Shown: piece by piece, positions 43,987 to 52,371 of the stretch
Layout of the letters: each line of letters begins with the position of its first letter
Position numbering within the stretch: position 1 is the first letter of the stretch
Source: Geminicoccaceae bacterium
GTDB lineage: Bacteria > Pseudomonadota > Alphaproteobacteria > Geminicoccales > Geminicoccaceae
Assembly (NCBI GenBank): GCA_025999455.1
Contig: AP024683.1
Span: 2,668,451 to 2,732,450, forward strand
Direction of reading: 5' to 3'
DNA: 64,000 nt
The notes under the pieces: generated by a model
Database searches by the model: none
Told to the model about the DNA's origin: nothing
What the model saw: the letters and a program-made list of their open reading frames with translations, nothing else
Program-made: the position numbers and the translations under genes

Positions 43987-44970
43987 ATGAAAAGGCTCGG
44001 GGCAGGTGTGCTCGCAGTCGGGCTCGTCGTGATCGGTGGGCTGGCGCCGGGGCCGGCGAGCGCCGCCGACAAGGTCTCGCTGATCCTCAATTGGTACTTG
44101 GGCGGGCTCCACACCCCCTTCTATCTCGGCGTGGCCAACGGCTGCTACGCGCGCGAGACCATCGACCTCTCGATCGAGGAGGGGCGCGGTTCCGTCCGCG
44201 CGGTGCAGGTCGTGGGGGCGAAGGGCGCCACGTTCGGCATGTCGGACGCCGGGTCCTTGATGATCGGGGTGAGCCGGGGCACGCCCTTGAAGGCCGTGAT
44301 GTCGCTCCTCAACACCTCGGGCTTCGCCATCATCGGTCTCGAGACGACCGGGATCCGCACCGCCAAGGATCTGGAGGGGAAGAAGCTCGCCGTCTCGCCG
44401 GGTGACGCCTTGACCCAACTGTTCCCGGCGGTGGTCAAAGCGAACGGTCTCGATGCGAGCAAGATCGAGCTCGTCTTCATGGACCCGCCGGCCAAGGTGC
44501 CGGCCACCCTCGAGGGCCGGACCGATGCGCTCCTGGGTGGGATCGACGACCAGTTCTTCTTGATCGAGCAGCAAGGCCGGAAGGCCGTGGGGCTGCGCTT
44601 CGCCGATCTGGGCGTCAACACGGTCGGCATGACGATCCACGCGCACGAGGACACGATCCGCGACCGGCCCGACCTCGTCCGCCGCTTCGTCAAGGGAACG
44701 GTGTGCGCTTGGGAGGCGGCGAAGGCCGATCCCGACGCGGCGGTCGCGGCGGCGTTGAAGGTCAAGCCCGATCTCGACCGCGACTCGACCAAGAAGCAGC
44801 TCCTGGTCGACCTCGGCCTGCTCGAATCGCCCGCGACCAAGGGCAAGGGCATCGGCTACGCCGCCGCCGAGGACTGGGAGCGGACCAAGGAGCTCCTCGT
44901 CCAGTATCGAGACTTGAGGACCGACCGGCCGGCCATGTCCTTCGTGACCAACGAGTTCCTGCCGCGGTGA
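43987..44970 (+). CDS. ABC transporter substrate-binding protein (NMT1/TauA type)
   Basis: A signal peptide (VLAVGLVVIGGLAPGPASAA) precedes the NMT1/THI5-like fold: VSLILNWYLGGLHTPFYLGVANGCY, the G-rich GATFGMSDAGSLMIG, and LEGKKLAVSPGDA. These proteins bind sulfonates, nitriles, pyrimidines or thiamine precursors; the NWYLGGLHTPFYLG opening resembles hydroxymethylpyrimidine and riboflavin-type binders. The ligand is not settled. It shares an operon with the permease and ATPase genes. Confidence 0.88.
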   Translation: MKRLGAGVLAVGLVVIGGLAPGPASAADKVSLILNWYLGGLHTPFYLGVANGCYARETIDLSIEEGRGSVRAVQVVGAKGATFGMSDAGSLMIGVSRGTPLKAVMSLLNTSGFAIIGLETTGIRTAKDLEGKKLAVSPGDALTQLFPAVVKANGLDASKIELVFMDPPAKVPATLEGRTDALLGGIDDQFFLIEQQGRKAVGLRFADLGVNTVGMTIHAHEDTIRDRPDLVRRFVKGTVCAWEAAKADPDAAVAAALKVKPDLDRDSTKKQLLVDLGLLESPATKGKGIGYAAAEDWERTKELLVQYRDLRTDRPAMSFVTNEFLPR

Positions 44971-45881
44971 GCGCCGCGGCGGCAGCCCCGACGCGCGCAT
45001 CGGTGGAGCCGTCGAGCCCGGTCGAGCGCGCGGTGATCGAGCTCGCGGGCGTCACCAAGACGTTCCGCCGCGACGGGATCGAGACCCGAGCGCTCGGCCC
45101 CCTCGACCTCGAGGTGGCGGCGCACGAGTTCGTGGCGATCGTCGGCCCCTCCGGCTGCGGCAAGAGCACGCTCTTGCGGATCGTCGCGAGCCTTTTGGCG
45201 CCGAGCGAGGGTCGGGTGGCGGTGGCCGGGCGGCCGGTGCGGGGGCCGGTGACCGAGCTCGGCATCGTCTTCCAGAAACCCGTCCTCCTGCCCTGGCGGG
45301 ATCTTCTGGGCAACGTGCTCGTCCAGGTCGAGCTGCGCGGCCTCGCGGGACCCGGCTGGCGGGATCGCGCGCAGGAGCTTCTGGCGGCCGTGGGGCTCGC
45401 CGGGTTCGAAGGCCGCTGGCCGCACGAGCTCTCGGGTGGCATGCAGCAGCGGGCCGCCTTGGCCCGGGCGCTGATCCACGATCCGCCCCTTCTCCTCATG
45501 GACGAGCCGTTCGGCGCGCTCGACGCCTTGACCCGCGAACAGCTCCGCATCGACCTCGAGGAGCTCTGGCTTTCGACCCGCAAGACCGCGCTCTTCATCA
45601 CCCATTCGATCGAGGAGGCGGTGCTGCTCGCCGATCGGGTGGTGGTCATGGGGCCGCGGCCCGGGCGGATCGAGCGGATCGTCCCGGTAGCGCTCGCCCG
45701 CCCGCGCGGGCTCGACGCCCGCCGCGATCCGAGCTTCGAGCGGATCGTCCGCGCGATCACCGACGTCTTCTTGGCGCGGGGTGTCCTGCACGGCGCCCGC
45801 GCCTCCTTGGCCGCGGCGGGCAAGGGGTCGACACGAACGCGCCCGAACCCCGGCGGCGGGTCGGGCAGGGAGGAGCCATGA
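44967..45881 (+). CDS. ABC transporter ATP-binding protein (SsuB/TauB type)
   Basis: The 304-residue ATPase has Walker A (GPSGCGKSTLL), the Q-loop FQKPVLLPW, signature LSGGMQQRAALARAL, Walker B LLLMDEPFGALD and the switch His in FITHSIEEAVLLADR. It groups with nitrate/sulfonate/taurine importers. It has a longer than usual N-terminal tail of about 30 residues before VTKTFRRDG. The GTG start overlaps the stop of the binding-protein gene, and the stop overlaps the ATG of the next gene. Confidence 0.93.
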   Translation: MSAAAAAPTRASVEPSSPVERAVIELAGVTKTFRRDGIETRALGPLDLEVAAHEFVAIVGPSGCGKSTLLRIVASLLAPSEGRVAVAGRPVRGPVTELGIVFQKPVLLPWRDLLGNVLVQVELRGLAGPGWRDRAQELLAAVGLAGFEGRWPHELSGGMQQRAALARALIHDPPLLLMDEPFGALDALTREQLRIDLEELWLSTRKTALFITHSIEEAVLLADRVVVMGPRPGRIERIVPVALARPRGLDARRDPSFERIVRAITDVFLARGVLHGARASLAAAGKGSTRTRPNPGGGSGREEP

Positions 45882-46555
45882 CACTCTTCGGCGAAGGCTT
45901 CATCGCGATCTGGTCGAACATCCGCGAGGAAGGGCTCGAGACCTTCTACGCTTGGCACGACAACGAGCACGTGGCCGAACGGGTCGGGATCCCGGGCTTC
46001 CTCCGGGGCCGCCGCTACGTCGCGGTCGACGCCCCGGTCCGCTTCTTCATGTGCTACGAGACGGTGAGCCCCGAGGTCCAGGTCGGCAGCGATTACCTCG
46101 CCCGTTTGAACGCGCCCACCGACTGGACCCGGGCGGCGCTGCAATACTTTTACGATACGACGCGGAGCCTCACCCGCAAGATCTTCAGCCAGGCCAAGGG
46201 CGACGGGGCCGAGCTCGTGGCGGCCGGGATCGACGCCCCGGGCCGGACGCTCGACGAGCTGCGCCGCCGCCTGCTCACGGGGCTCCTCCCCGAGCTCTAC
46301 CTCGAGCTCCCCATCGCGGGCGTCCACTGGTGCGAGACCAATCGCGCCGGCTCGACGATCGAGACCGCCGAGAAGAAGGGGCGGACGGTGGGCGTGTGCG
46401 ACGCGGTCGTCTTGATCGAGAGCTCGCGACCCGGTCCGGCCCGCGCGGCGCGCGACCGTCTCGTCGAGGCGCTGGCCGCCGTGCCGGGCGTGACGACGCC
46501 GGTCCCGCCGGGCCACTTCCGGCTCGAGTTCGAGAAGGTCAAGCTCGTGGGTTGA
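45878..46555 (+). CDS. DUF4286-like alpha+beta protein
   Basis: The 225-residue soluble protein starts with a stretch like dimeric alpha/beta-barrel enzymes (ETFYAWHDNEHVAERVGIPGFLRGRRYVA), the W-H-x2-E-H form typical of DUF4286/EthD-like proteins, and appears to repeat that fold in its second half (GVHWCETNRAGS). These folds often bind small aromatic or acid substrates. The ATG overlaps the ATPase stop (atga), so it belongs to the transporter operon and may act on the imported compound. Confidence 0.7.
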   Translation: MTLFGEGFIAIWSNIREEGLETFYAWHDNEHVAERVGIPGFLRGRRYVAVDAPVRFFMCYETVSPEVQVGSDYLARLNAPTDWTRAALQYFYDTTRSLTRKIFSQAKGDGAELVAAGIDAPGRTLDELRRRLLTGLLPELYLELPIAGVHWCETNRAGSTIETAEKKGRTVGVCDAVVLIESSRPGPARAARDRLVEALAAVPGVTTPVPPGHFRLEFEKVKLVG

Positions 46556-47032
46556 GCGGGGCCGGCGGGCGGATCCCGGCTTCCCGGGTGCCCCTGCCTC
46601 GCCTGGATCGTCGTGAGCCGCGGCCTCGTCGCAGCGGCGCCGACGCACGAGTGGTGCCGCGATCCTGGAACAAGGGTACGGCCGTCGAAGCGCCGGCCGC
46701 CGAGGGGCTCGTCCGCGGCGAGCTTTCTTCCCCCTATGCGCGCCAGCTCCTCGCCGCGAGCCGCGGCTACGACCGCGAGGTCGCGCGGCGCCTCGTCACC
46801 CACGATCGAGCCCCCGAGGCAAGAGGGTCGCCACGATCACGCCTTTTTTCAAAAGGATAACACAAACTCTTCAATCTTTGCTTGAGGCTTGCCCGAAAGT
46901 GTCTCGCCTGTTGCGAGAAAACAAATTGAGGTTTTCTACCAAAACGTTAATCTCCGGCTCGAACGGACGACCAAGGTGTCTCGGCCTCCTGCGAAGCCAT
47001 CCGAGAAGAACGAAACGCGCGGAGAACGGGCA
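46556..47032. other. Intergenic region, A+T-rich toward radC
   Basis: The first ~270 bases are G+C-rich with a short open stretch (frame reading ELSSPYARQLLAASRGYDRE) that could be the tail of a lost gene but has no start or known domain. From about 46840 the composition becomes strongly A+T-rich for ~100 bases, with a hairpin CCTTTT-TTC-AAAAGG at 46842-46856, likely promoter DNA for radC or a foreign junction. Confidence 0.4.
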
Positions 47033-47899
47033 GTGAACGGTGCGGGCGAGGAGGGAAGGGTGCTGACCGAGCTGGTCGATGCGGAGCATCAATACCGGCG
47101 GATCCTACGCAGACTCGACGAACCCCCGAAATCGGACGTGGTGTGGCCGTGTGCGGAGCCGGCCGGGAGTGACCTGCGAGGTCTGGCGGAAAGCGGGACG
47201 TCCATGGTCGGCAATCAGACCTACGCCGCCGCGGGCGGCAACGCGCTCATCGTGCGGCTGCTCGACAACGCGCCTGGCGAGGTGGCAGACGAAGAACTCT
47301 TGCAAGTGCTCGTGTACCTCGTCGCCCCGACGGCCGCCACCGAAGCTTTGGCGTCTCGATTGATCGAGCGGTTCGGAAGCTTGGGAGCGGTCCTCTCGGC
47401 CCGCGAAGCCGATCTCCTGGCCGTGCCCGACCTCCCGCGGGAGGTGGCACGATTGTTCCGAACCGTGCGGACGACTTTGGCGCGACTTCTCCAGGAGCCG
47501 TTGCGCCAACGACCGGTGATCGATTCCTTCAACAAGCTCCTCGACTATCTGCAGGTGACGATGCGTGACGAGCCGGTCGAGATGGTCCGTATCCTCTTCC
47601 TCGATCGGAAGAACCAGCTCATCAAGGACGAGATGGTCGCCCGCGGAACGGTGGATCACGCTCCCCTCTACCCCCGCGAGGTGCTGCGCGCCTGTCTCGA
47701 TCGCGGCGCCTCGGCGATCATCCTCGTGCACAACCATCCGAGCGGCGATCCCGTCCCCTCGGAAGCCGACGTCCAGCTCACCCGGCAGATCGACCGGGCC
47801 CTCGCCACGCTCGACATCGCGCTGCACGACCACGTCGTCATCGGTCGCGGCCGCTGGACGAGCTTCCGCCAGCAAGGGCTTCTGCCGCCCCGGGACTGA
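47033..47899 (+). CDS. radC: RadC family JAB/MPN+ protein
   Basis: The C-terminal ~125 residues hold the metalloprotease-like JAMM motif LVHNHPSGDPVPSEADVQLT (H-x-H-P-S-G-x7-D) within the RadC/YeeS fold; KLLDYLQVTMRDEPVEMVRI and HDHVVIGRGRWTSFRQQGLL are typical. An N-terminal helical part (LSARLIERFG-like segments) may be the helix-hairpin-helix domain. The GTG at 47033 is chosen for an ideal GGAG eight bases ahead; TTG 46889 upstream and ATG 47204 downstream are alternatives. RadC is no longer thought to be a repair enzyme and is often linked to mobile DNA. The A+T-rich DNA before it fits that. Confidence 0.85.
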   Translation: MNGAGEEGRVLTELVDAEHQYRRILRRLDEPPKSDVVWPCAEPAGSDLRGLAESGTSMVGNQTYAAAGGNALIVRLLDNAPGEVADEELLQVLVYLVAPTAATEALASRLIERFGSLGAVLSAREADLLAVPDLPREVARLFRTVRTTLARLLQEPLRQRPVIDSFNKLLDYLQVTMRDEPVEMVRILFLDRKNQLIKDEMVARGTVDHAPLYPREVLRACLDRGASAIILVHNHPSGDPVPSEADVQLTRQIDRALATLDIALHDHVVIGRGRWTSFRQQGLLPPRD

Positions 47900-47957
47900 C
47901 CGGCGCCCATGGCTCGCGGGTCGCGGCGCGATCCGGTGGACGCACCAGCGCGAGCCT

Positions 47958-48872
47958 TCAGCCGACCTCGATCGTGCCCGCCGTGACCGGCACCGCCCCG
48001 CCGGCGACACGAGCTTCGACCACCCGACCGCCTTCCTTGCGGGCGTGGGCGGCGAGGAAGGAGGGGCGGCCGATCTCCACCCCTTGCTCGACGTGCCAGG
48101 CGAAATCGCCCTCGGCGCGCGGGTCGGCCGCGGCCAGGAGCCCGGCGAGCGCGGCGGCGGCCGAACCCGTCGCGGGATCCTCCTGCACGCCCGCCCCCGG
48201 CGCGAACATCCGGGCGCGGACCTCGATCCCGCGGATCCCGGTCGCGCGGGTGAAGAGGTAGACGAGCGGCTCCGCGAGCTCGGGCGAGAGCGCCCGCAAC
48301 CGCTCGGGTTCGCCGAGCCGCGCCCGCCCGAGGGCGGCGAGGTCCACGAGCTCGACCATGACGAACGCGAGGCCCGCTTCGGCGACGCAGGGGGTGGGCC
48401 CGCCGGCGACGAGATCGGCCCGATCGAGGCCGAGGGCCCGTGCGATCGGCTCGACCTCGAGCCGTGGCCCGTGGGTCGGCCGGCGCGGGGCGGTGAGCTC
48501 GGCGCGGACCGGCTCGCCGCCCTCGAAGAGGATCGTGACCGGCACCGACCCCGCGCCCTCCTCGAGGATGATGCGCGCCCTGCCGTCCGGGCCCGGCAGC
48601 ACGCGGCCCGCGCGGGCGAGGTGGAGGGCCGTTCCGATCGTCGGGTGGCCGGCGAAGGGGACTTCGCGGGCGGGGGTGAAGATCCGCAGTCGGGCGAGGT
48701 GCGCGGCATCGTCCGGCGGCAACAGGAAGACCGTCTCGGGGTAGCCGAACTCGCGGGCGATCGCCTGCATCCGCTCGCTCGTGAGGCCGAGGGCGTCGGT
48801 CACGATCGCGAGCGGGTTGCCGGCGAAGCGCCGGTCGGTGAAGACGTCGAGTGTCACGAACCGGTAGCGCAA
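47958..48872 (-). CDS. PhzF-family epimerase/isomerase
   Basis: The 304-residue protein has the two-lobe diaminopimelate-epimerase fold of PhzF: VFTDRRFAGNPLAIV, FGYPETVFLLPP with the catalytic-site Glu, FTPAREVPFAGHPTIGTA, and AGVQEDPATGSAAAALAG. PhzF-like proteins isomerise small metabolites; most are not in phenazine clusters, and none is evident here. A TTG start at 48872 is the family-consistent one. It is monocistronic, 24 bases after the J-domain gene on the same strand. Confidence 0.9.
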   Translation of the reverse strand: MRYRFVTLDVFTDRRFAGNPLAIVTDALGLTSERMQAIAREFGYPETVFLLPPDDAAHLARLRIFTPAREVPFAGHPTIGTALHLARAGRVLPGPDGRARIILEEGAGSVPVTILFEGGEPVRAELTAPRRPTHGPRLEVEPIARALGLDRADLVAGGPTPCVAEAGLAFVMVELVDLAALGRARLGEPERLRALSPELAEPLVYLFTRATGIRGIEVRARMFAPGAGVQEDPATGSAAAALAGLLAAADPRAEGDFAWHVEQGVEIGRPSFLAAHARKEGGRVVEARVAGGAVPVTAGTIEVG

Positions 48873-48896
48873 AGCCTTCTCCCCCGCCGATCCGGC

Positions 48897-49847
48897 TCAC
48901 TCCGACCGGAAGCAGCACACGAGCTTGATCTCGACGATCCGGCCCTCGCCCGAGCGCTGGTCGGGTGGGGCCATGCCGGCCTGGAACCGGCCGGCCAACC
49001 GTTCCGCCGGCAAGCCCTGGCGCGCGAGGGTGTCGACGACGACCGCCATCCGCAGCAAGGCCTTCTCCCAGGCGGCGACGTCGAGCCCGTCGGCCGAGGC
49101 GGCGGTCGCCGCGAAGCTCTCGACCAGGATGAGCCAGTCGCGGTCGTTCGGGACCTTTCGGACCGCCTCGGCGAGGCCGAGGACGGCCTGCTCAAGTTGG
49201 CGTGCCCCTTCCTCGTCGAGCTCGGTGCCGCCCGGCGGGAACGCGACCTCGCCCGCGAAGAGGAACCCGCCGCCCGACCGGCCGGCCAGGAGCGCCTGGT
49301 CGAGCCCGGCCACGGTCGAGGCGCGGTAGCGGGTGCGCGTGTCGGCTTGCGCAGCCAGCGCCTCGGACAGCCGGAGCGAGAGATCCTCGATCTGGGCGTT
49401 GGCGAGGACGAGCTGGCGTTCGGCCGACCACCAGAGTGCCAGGGCACCGACGGCGACGAGCGCGAGTGCCGCCGCCGTGAGGACGGCCCCGAACGACCAG
49501 CCCCCCCGACGCGGCGTGAGCCGCGGGCTGCGCCCCGCCGGCCGGGCGCGCGCGGCCCCTCCGACCTTGTGCTCGGCGCGCTCGCGGGCGGTGCGGAAGG
49601 CGCTCTCGTCGTAGGCCCGTCGGCGCAGCGGATCGCGCAGCACCTCGTAGGCCTCGACCAGGTGACGGAACCGCTCCTCGTCGGCCTCGGGCCCGCCGTG
49701 GTCGGGGTGCCAGAGCTTCGCCCGTTCGCGGAAGGCGGCCTTGAGCTCCTCGGCCGTGGCGTCGCGACCGACGCCGAGTGCCCGATAATAGCCCTTGGGG
49801 TCGTCGACCGGATCCATACCACGCCCGAACCGGAACGCTCGCTCCAT
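48897..49847 (-). CDS. J-domain protein with membrane helix and OmpA/MotB-like domain
   Basis: Three parts are visible. The N-terminal J-domain (YYRALGVGRDATAEELKAAF, then the HPD motif in LWHPDHGGPEADEE, and RLVEAYEVLRDP-like end) stimulates Hsp70. After a basic linker there is one membrane helix (FGAVLTAAALALVAVGALALWW). The periplasmic part has a coiled segment (QIEDLSLRLSEAL) and an OmpA/MotB-like fold (LFAGEVAFPPGGTELDEEGARQL and WLILVES). Start ATG 49847 is used; ATG 49817 is possible. A J-domain facing the cytoplasm joined to a peptidoglycan-binding-like domain is unusual. The divergent neighbour is a SprT-like protein. Confidence 0.75.
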   Translation of the reverse strand: MERAFRFGRGMDPVDDPKGYYRALGVGRDATAEELKAAFRERAKLWHPDHGGPEADEERFRHLVEAYEVLRDPLRRRAYDESAFRTARERAEHKVGGAARARPAGRSPRLTPRRGGWSFGAVLTAAALALVAVGALALWWSAERQLVLANAQIEDLSLRLSEALAAQADTRTRYRASTVAGLDQALLAGRSGGGFLFAGEVAFPPGGTELDEEGARQLEQAVLGLAEAVRKVPNDRDWLILVESFAATAASADGLDVAAWEKALLRMAVVVDTLARQGLPAERLAGRFQAGMAPPDQRSGEGRIVEIKLVCCFRSE

Positions 49848-49941
49848 AGCCGGCGCCGGCGCGGCTCGGCAACCGCGGGTCGGCGCTTGCCGCACGTCGC
49901 TGCGGCCGTCATGGTCGGCCCGGAGGCGAACGGGACGCCGC

Positions 49942-50499
49942 ATGGCGAACGGGTTCCTACGGGTCTTGTTCGGGCCGGTCGCGAGCCCGGCGCGCGCCGT
50001 GGCGCGCCGGCGCCGACGCGCCCCGGACCGACAGCGGGCGCGTGTGTATCGCTGGGAGCAGGCGGTGGTGTTCCCCGGCCGCGACGCCCCGCTCGACCTC
50101 GAGACCTGCCGGGCGCTCGTCGAGTCGGTCTATCGCTGGGCGGAAGCCGACCGGGTCGCCGTGCCGGGCTGGGCGCCGCCCGAGGTGACCGACGGGCGCG
50201 GTCGCCGCCATGCCTGCGGCTCGCGCCACGTGATCAAGCTCCCGCGCTGGGCGCGCACGGCGCCGATCGTGCTCCACGAATGCGCCCACGGGCTCGCACC
50301 CGACGGCCACGGGCCACGCTTCGTGGCCGCCTACACGGCTCTCCTCGAGCGCTTCCTCGGGATGGACGGGGCGTTCTTGCGGGCGAGCCTCGAAGCTGCG
50401 GGGATCGTCTGCGGCGAAGCGGTGCGCGACGCGGCGGGCCGGCTCGTCCTGCGCGCGCCGCGCGGGCTCAGACCGGCCGCTCGCCGACGAAGGCCATGA
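49942..50499 (+). CDS. SprT-like zinc metalloprotein
   Basis: The 185-residue protein carries HECAH (residues near 112-116) followed by a third ligand about ten residues later in GLAPDGHGPRF, the gluzincin-like H-E-x2-H arrangement of SprT-type domains. The N-terminus is basic; no signal peptide is present. It could be a small protease or a metal-binding factor. The ATG at 49942 is divergent from the J-domain gene, and its 3' end overlaps the DUF411 gene by 32 bases tail to tail. Confidence 0.75.
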   Translation: MANGFLRVLFGPVASPARAVARRRRRAPDRQRARVYRWEQAVVFPGRDAPLDLETCRALVESVYRWAEADRVAVPGWAPPEVTDGRGRRHACGSRHVIKLPRWARTAPIVLHECAHGLAPDGHGPRFVAAYTALLERFLGMDGAFLRASLEAAGIVCGEAVRDAAGRLVLRAPRGLRPAARRRRP

Positions 50500-50929
50500 A
50501 CGGCTCGACCCGGCCCGCGCCGAAGGCCAGGACCTCGTAACGTTCGGGCTCCGGTGCCGGCATACCGGGCGAGCCCGCGGGCATGCCCGGCACGGCGAGA
50601 CCCCGCACCCAGCCCGGCCGGTCGGCCAGGAGCCGGCGGATCGCCGAAGCCGGCACGTGGCCCTCGACCAGGAGGTCGCCGAGCCGGGCGGTGTGGCAGC
50701 CGGCCAGCGCCTCGGGAATCCCGAGCCGCGCCCGGATCGGGGCGAGGTCGGCATGTTCGCTCGTCCGGGTGCGGAAGCCCTCGGCCTCGAGGTGGCGCGC
50801 CCAGAGCGTGCAGCAGCCGCAGCCGCGGAGCTTCCAGATCTCGACGAGCGGCACCTCGGCGGCCCGGCCGGCGCGCGGGGCGAGCGAGGCCGCGGCGACG
50901 AGCAGCAAGGTTCGACGAGCGAACGGCAC
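50468..50929 (-). CDS. DUF411 copper-site-like periplasmic protein
   Basis: The 153-residue protein starts with a twin-arginine-like signal (FARRTLLLVAAASLAPRAGRA), then the DUF411 motif KLRGCGCCTLWARHLEAEGF and a second conserved part GCHTARLGDLLVEGHVP. The CGCC pair resembles metal-binding thioredoxin-like sites, and DUF411 genes lie in copper-resistance clusters, as here. The GTG at 50929 has a good GAGGAG upstream. It is the last gene of the copA operon. Confidence 0.88.
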   Translation of the reverse strand: MPFARRTLLLVAAASLAPRAGRAAEVPLVEIWKLRGCGCCTLWARHLEAEGFRTRTSEHADLAPIRARLGIPEALAGCHTARLGDLLVEGHVPASAIRRLLADRPGWVRGLAVPGMPAGSPGMPAPEPERYEVLAFGAGRVEPFMAFVGERPV

Positions 50930-50940
50930 GGGCGATCTCC

Positions 50941-52371
50941 TCAACCGACCTCGACGAGCGCCATCATACCGGACCCCTGATGTTCGAGCACGTGGCAGTG
51001 CAGCATCCAAAGACCCGGATTGTCGGCCACGAAGGCGACCTCGACGCGCTCGCCGGGTGCCACGAGCACGGTATCGCGCCAGGGCCGGTCGGGCTCCTCG
51101 CGACCGTCGCGGGCGAGCACGCGGAAGCTGTGGCCGTGCAGGTGGATGGGGTGAGCGAAAGCCGTGCGGTTGACGATCGCGAGGCGGTGGCTGCGGCCGC
51201 GCGCCAGGCGCAGGAGCGGCGGCTCGTGCGCGTGCCCCTCCTCGGCCATGGCCCGGCCGTCGATCGTCCAGAAGAGGCCGCGGTCGAAGAGCGTTCGGAG
51301 CGCGCGCGGGTCGGGCGGCGGCAGGTCGGTCGGCGGAAGGCGACCGCGCATCATCGTGGCCATCGCCCCGCCGTCGAGGACGAGCTCGTGCCGCTCGGCG
51401 CTCGCGAGATCGGGCTCCGGCAGCGGGTTGGCCGGGAGAGCCGGGGGCGGGCCGGCCGGCTCGCGGTGCGGGACCGGCTCGTTGCGGGTCACCGCGAAGG
51501 AGGTGACCCGGTAAGTTCCCTGCGGATCGCCCTCGTCCAAGAGGTCGATCCGCGCGAGCCGCACCGGTGGGACGTCGAGGACGAGATCGGCGCGCTGGCC
51601 GGGTGCCAACAGCAGCACCTCGTCCAGGGTGCGTGGAGGCAGCGGGTGGCCGTCGAGGGCGAGGAGCCAGGGATCGGCACCTTTGAAGCGGAGCGCGAAG
51701 ATCCGCGCGTTGGCGGCGTTCAAGAGCCGGAGCCGCAGCCGCTCGCCGGGCCGCACCTCGAGCCGCTCGACCACCCGGCCGTTGACGGTGACCGTGTTGC
51801 CGAGGGCGCCGGCATGGGCGGCGTCGTGGCGGTTCGTGCGGACGTCGTTGACCGCGTCCGTGCGAAGTCGCCAATCGTCGAGGACGAGCGGCAGGTCGCG
51901 GTCGAAGGGCGGCGGCTCGGGCTCGTCGACCACGAGGAGACCGTAGAGGCCACGCCCGACCTGCTCGGCGCTCCGGAAGTGGGGATGGTACCAGAAGGTC
52001 CCGGCGTCGCGGAGCGGCAGCTCGTAGCGGAAACGCCCGCCCGGCGGGATCGGCAGTTGGCTCGTGCCCGGCACGCCGTCCTGGTCGACCGGGACCCGCA
52101 GCCCGTGCCAGTGCACGGTCGTGGGCTCGGGCAGGCCGTTCTCGACCTCGACGACGAGCCGCTCCCCCTGTCGGCCGCGCAGGATCGGGCCCGGAACCGT
52201 GCCGCCATAGGCCCAGACCTCCGTCGAGGGCCAGCCCTCGCCCACGAGGGCGACCCGCGCCGGGGCCGCGCGGAGGCGGATGGGCTCGGCCCGCGCCACG
52301 GACGACCGGGCGAACGGCAGGGCCGCCGCCGCGGCGAGCAGGGTCCGTCGATCGAGCCCCGGGCCGCTCAC
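50941..52371 (-). CDS. Multicopper oxidase (CueO/CopA-oxidase type)
   Basis: The 476-residue enzyme has a twin-arginine signal (LDRRTLLAAAAALPFA) and the four copper ligand motifs: HWHG (87-90), HPHF (129-132), HPIHLHGH and HCHVLEHQ (near 458-465). The Met ligand of the type-1 site lies just after the last motif, in GMMAL. Such oxidases turn toxic Cu(I) into Cu(II) in the periplasm. The GTG start overlaps the CopA ATPase stop. Methionine-rich loops typical of E. coli CueO are limited. Confidence 0.93.
   Translation of the reverse strand: MSGPGLDRRTLLAAAAALPFARSSVARAEPIRLRAAPARVALVGEGWPSTEVWAYGGTVPGPILRGRQGERLVVEVENGLPEPTTVHWHGLRVPVDQDGVPGTSQLPIPPGGRFRYELPLRDAGTFWYHPHFRSAEQVGRGLYGLLVVDEPEPPPFDRDLPLVLDDWRLRTDAVNDVRTNRHDAAHAGALGNTVTVNGRVVERLEVRPGERLRLRLLNAANARIFALRFKGADPWLLALDGHPLPPRTLDEVLLLAPGQRADLVLDVPPVRLARIDLLDEGDPQGTYRVTSFAVTRNEPVPHREPAGPPPALPANPLPEPDLASAERHELVLDGGAMATMMRGRLPPTDLPPPDPRALRTLFDRGLFWTIDGRAMAEEGHAHEPPLLRLARGRSHRLAIVNRTAFAHPIHLHGHSFRVLARDGREEPDRPWRDTVLVAPGERVEVAFVADNPGLWMLHCHVLEHQGSGMMALVEVG

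Noticed and set aside
46613-46885. Short ORFs before radC, one reading ELSSPYARQLLAASRGYDRE
   Set aside because: No start with a ribosome site and no recognised domain; possibly the end of a decayed gene but not enough to call.
47958-48872. Phenazine biosynthesis cluster
   Set aside because: Only a PhzF-like protein is present; its family is widespread and no other phz gene is nearby.
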